Assembly (NCBI GenBank): GCA_019915015.1
Contig: JAHBBC010000001.1
Span: 3,534,001 to 3,598,000 of the forward strand
Source: Auriscalpium vulgare
Taxonomy: Eukaryota; Basidiomycota; Agaricomycetes; Russulales; Auriscalpiaceae
DNA length: 64,000 nt
Direction of reading: 5' to 3'
Shown here: positions 62,301 through 64,000 of the stretch, piece after piece
How positions within the stretch are numbered: the stretch's first letter is position 1
Layout of the letters: every line of letters starts with the position of its first letter
Program-made: the position numbers and the translations under genes
The notes under the pieces: model-generated
What the model was told of the DNA's origin: nothing
The model's input: the letters and a program-made list of their open reading frames with translations, nothing else
Databases searched by the model: none

Positions 62301-63984
62301 TGATGGGCACCCACAGGTAGTAGGGTGGTAATGTGTCAGATACCAGATCCCTAGAGCGCTGGTGAGGGTACCGTGATGTGTGCGAGTGAGTGTCAGGGTC
62401 CCGAAGACAATTGGAGTGCGTCTCCGACGAGTGTGGGGAGGTGTGCGATCGGATGCGCTGGTCGGAATGCGTGATCGGTCGGAGAGTCGTCGATGAGGGG
62501 TCGGAGGCGCAGATGCGATGGTCGGAATGTGTGGACAAGTGGTGCGAGTGGTGCGATCAAGGCTGCGACCGCTGCGAGACGACAGAGTCAAGACTGCGAT
62601 CTCCGAGGTCGCAAGACGGTCGGAGCAACAATGAGTCGTGCAGGCAACGACGCAGAGGCGTGTGGACGGTCGGAGGAGCGGGGGCGGTGGTCGGAAGATA
62701 GGAATGAGTGGTGCGAGCACGCCAATCGATGTTGCGATCACTGCGGGACGAGCGGAACGCGACTGCGATCTCCGATGTCGCAAGACGGTCGGAGCGAAGT
62801 GCGAGGGCAACGGCTAATGGGACGACGATGGAACAAGATGAGAGCGAGGAGAACGATAAGCTGAGTGTGGGACGACGACGACAAAGACAAAGGCAAAGGC
62901 AAAGGCGACAGAGCTAGCCTCGAGCTAACTATACGATAGAGACGAGGCGTTATGGGCGTTGAATGAGATCTGAACCGTGCGGGGGGAACCGAATCTGTAT
63001 TGCAGCATGGATGCGACCGCTATTTATGTGTTTCGACCGCTACAGTACGAGTCCGATCGAGAATGGAGTCGGAACAAAGGAAAACGAGTCGGAACAAAAG
63101 CAAACGATGGTGCGCAAGTCGCACATGGTACAGACAATGGGGGAGAGTCCATAGAACATATCAGAAGGTCTGCGATGCTGTGGAGAACAATGTGGAGCAA
63201 GTGATCAGCGCTGTCAGGAGGGCAGTGCAAGCGCATGGAAAACGATCTGCGCTGTCAAGAAGTGTGGGAGAGACATCCTACAATGTCGAACAAGACAATA
63301 CGACCAGAACAGGAGACAATGGAGGTGTGGCGAATGGTAGAATGCACTCCGACGTGCGAGGGGGTCGCAGGTGAGTGTTGCGATCTTGCAACTCGTCGAA
63401 CAGTTGGAAGAATGCTCTGGTGTTGCGCGTGCGATGGTCGGAACGGTGGAGGGATAATCGGAGCGCTGGTCCGACCGCAGAACAATCGGGATCGAAGGAA
63501 TGTGGCGCAAACTCGAGAGCTGGGCTAGACAATGGTCGGAGGACAATGGCGCAACTGTGGGGGTACTCGGAAGTCGCAGAGACGTCGGAGAGACGTGGCA
63601 CACGTGCTGAAACGATGATCTCGATGATCGAAATGTCTGATGGAATTCCGACGCATTGTGACAACTGTGGGAGACGCTGTGCTCGAGGTCGCATGGCAGC
63701 AATCGGAACGATGAGCGAGTGGTCGGATGACTGCGTGTGATGCGTGCGACGGAGTTGCTGGTCCGAGCGTGGTGTCCAAGGTATGATTCTGATTGCGCGA
63801 CAGCTCTGCGAGACTCCAACGGTCGGAACTCTGGCTCCGATCTTGCGAGCGGTCGGAAGAACTAATCGAGTGGTCGGAGCACTGCTGCGTGACGCTGCGA
63901 TCTCCGGAATTGTGTATCTGTCGACTTGACGAAAGTGCGAAAATTCCGCAACGATCGCCTCGCAGCGCGGGGCGAGGCGTATCA
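62301..63984 (-). repeat. Solo LTR copy B
   Basis: 1,684 bp, the same length as copy A and nearly identical, in minus orientation. It runs from TGATGGGCACCCACAGG (62301) to GCGAGGCGTATCA (63984). The target duplication ACGT is at 62297-62300 and 63985-63988, proving a solo LTR. Reading frames inside it mirror those in copy A and are compositional. The TATA equivalent is CATAAATAG on the minus strand near 63021-63029. Confidence 0.85.
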
Positions 63985-64000
63985 ACGTGTAGCTCGGTGC

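Noticed and set aside
62181..62920. Arg/Ser-rich proteins on both strands
   Set aside because: Compositional frames in LTR copy B, duplicated in copy A.

Overview
This window looks like a repeat-dense, gene-poor piece of an agaricomycete (mushroom-forming basidiomycete) genome. Coding sequences are cut by many 42-60 bp introns with GT..AG ends. The transposon families seen (KDZ with CxC2/CxC5 cysteine clusters, Plavaka, chromodomain Ty3/gypsy, Ty1/copia, PIF/Harbinger with a separate accessory gene, fungal IS630/Tc1) and the DUF6532-like and Pcl-type cyclin sequences all fit that group. I see no prokaryotic or viral genome organisation. All family names come from reading protein motifs by eye; no database search was possible.

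Layout. 1-0.2 kb: the 3' end of an unknown GC-rich gene. 0.5-0.9 kb: a relic of a KDZ-associated CxC5 protein. 1-2.9 kb: a decayed copia gag-protease-integrase on the minus strand. 2.9-5.8 kb: a non-coding stretch ending in a 1,684 bp LTR. 5.8-8 kb: the 5' part of a decayed gypsy element (LTR and gag, minus). 8.2-13.1 kb: a Plavaka transposase pseudogene (minus), split by a solo LTR and carrying two in-frame stops. 13.3-29.5 kb: a DUF6532-like gene split by a KDZ-type element of about 13.1 kb with short terminal inverted repeats, subterminal repeat arrays, a multi-exon KDZ transposase, a cyclin pseudogene, a large hairpin and three further unrecognised genes. 32.3-35.2 kb: an IS630/Tc1-like transposase gene lacking one catalytic Asp. 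35.3-37.0 kb: a hAT-like non-autonomous element with an 8-bp target duplication. 38.1-41.9 kb: an apparently complete Harbinger element with two divergent genes. 42-47.3 kb and 59.6-64 kb: copies of a composite repeat made of a small conserved block, a coding-free LTR and a tRNA-derived SINE-like unit. 47.5-58.8 kb: a chromovirus-type gypsy element with 410 bp LTRs about 99% identical by eye, whose pol is broken by two nested insertions, a CACTA-like element (3-bp duplication) and a long-inverted-repeat element (8-bp duplication).

Two things tie the window together. First, one LTR family (TGATAC...CCCATCA ends, 4-bp target duplications, no coding region seen, dense TCCGACC motifs) occurs at least seven times. 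Second, most in-frame stops in otherwise readable transposon genes can be explained by a single C-to-T change on one strand or the other, as expected from cytosine deamination or a RIP-like process. Almost nothing here looks like ordinary host function except the gene end at the left edge, the DUF6532-like gene and the origin of the cyclin sequence.
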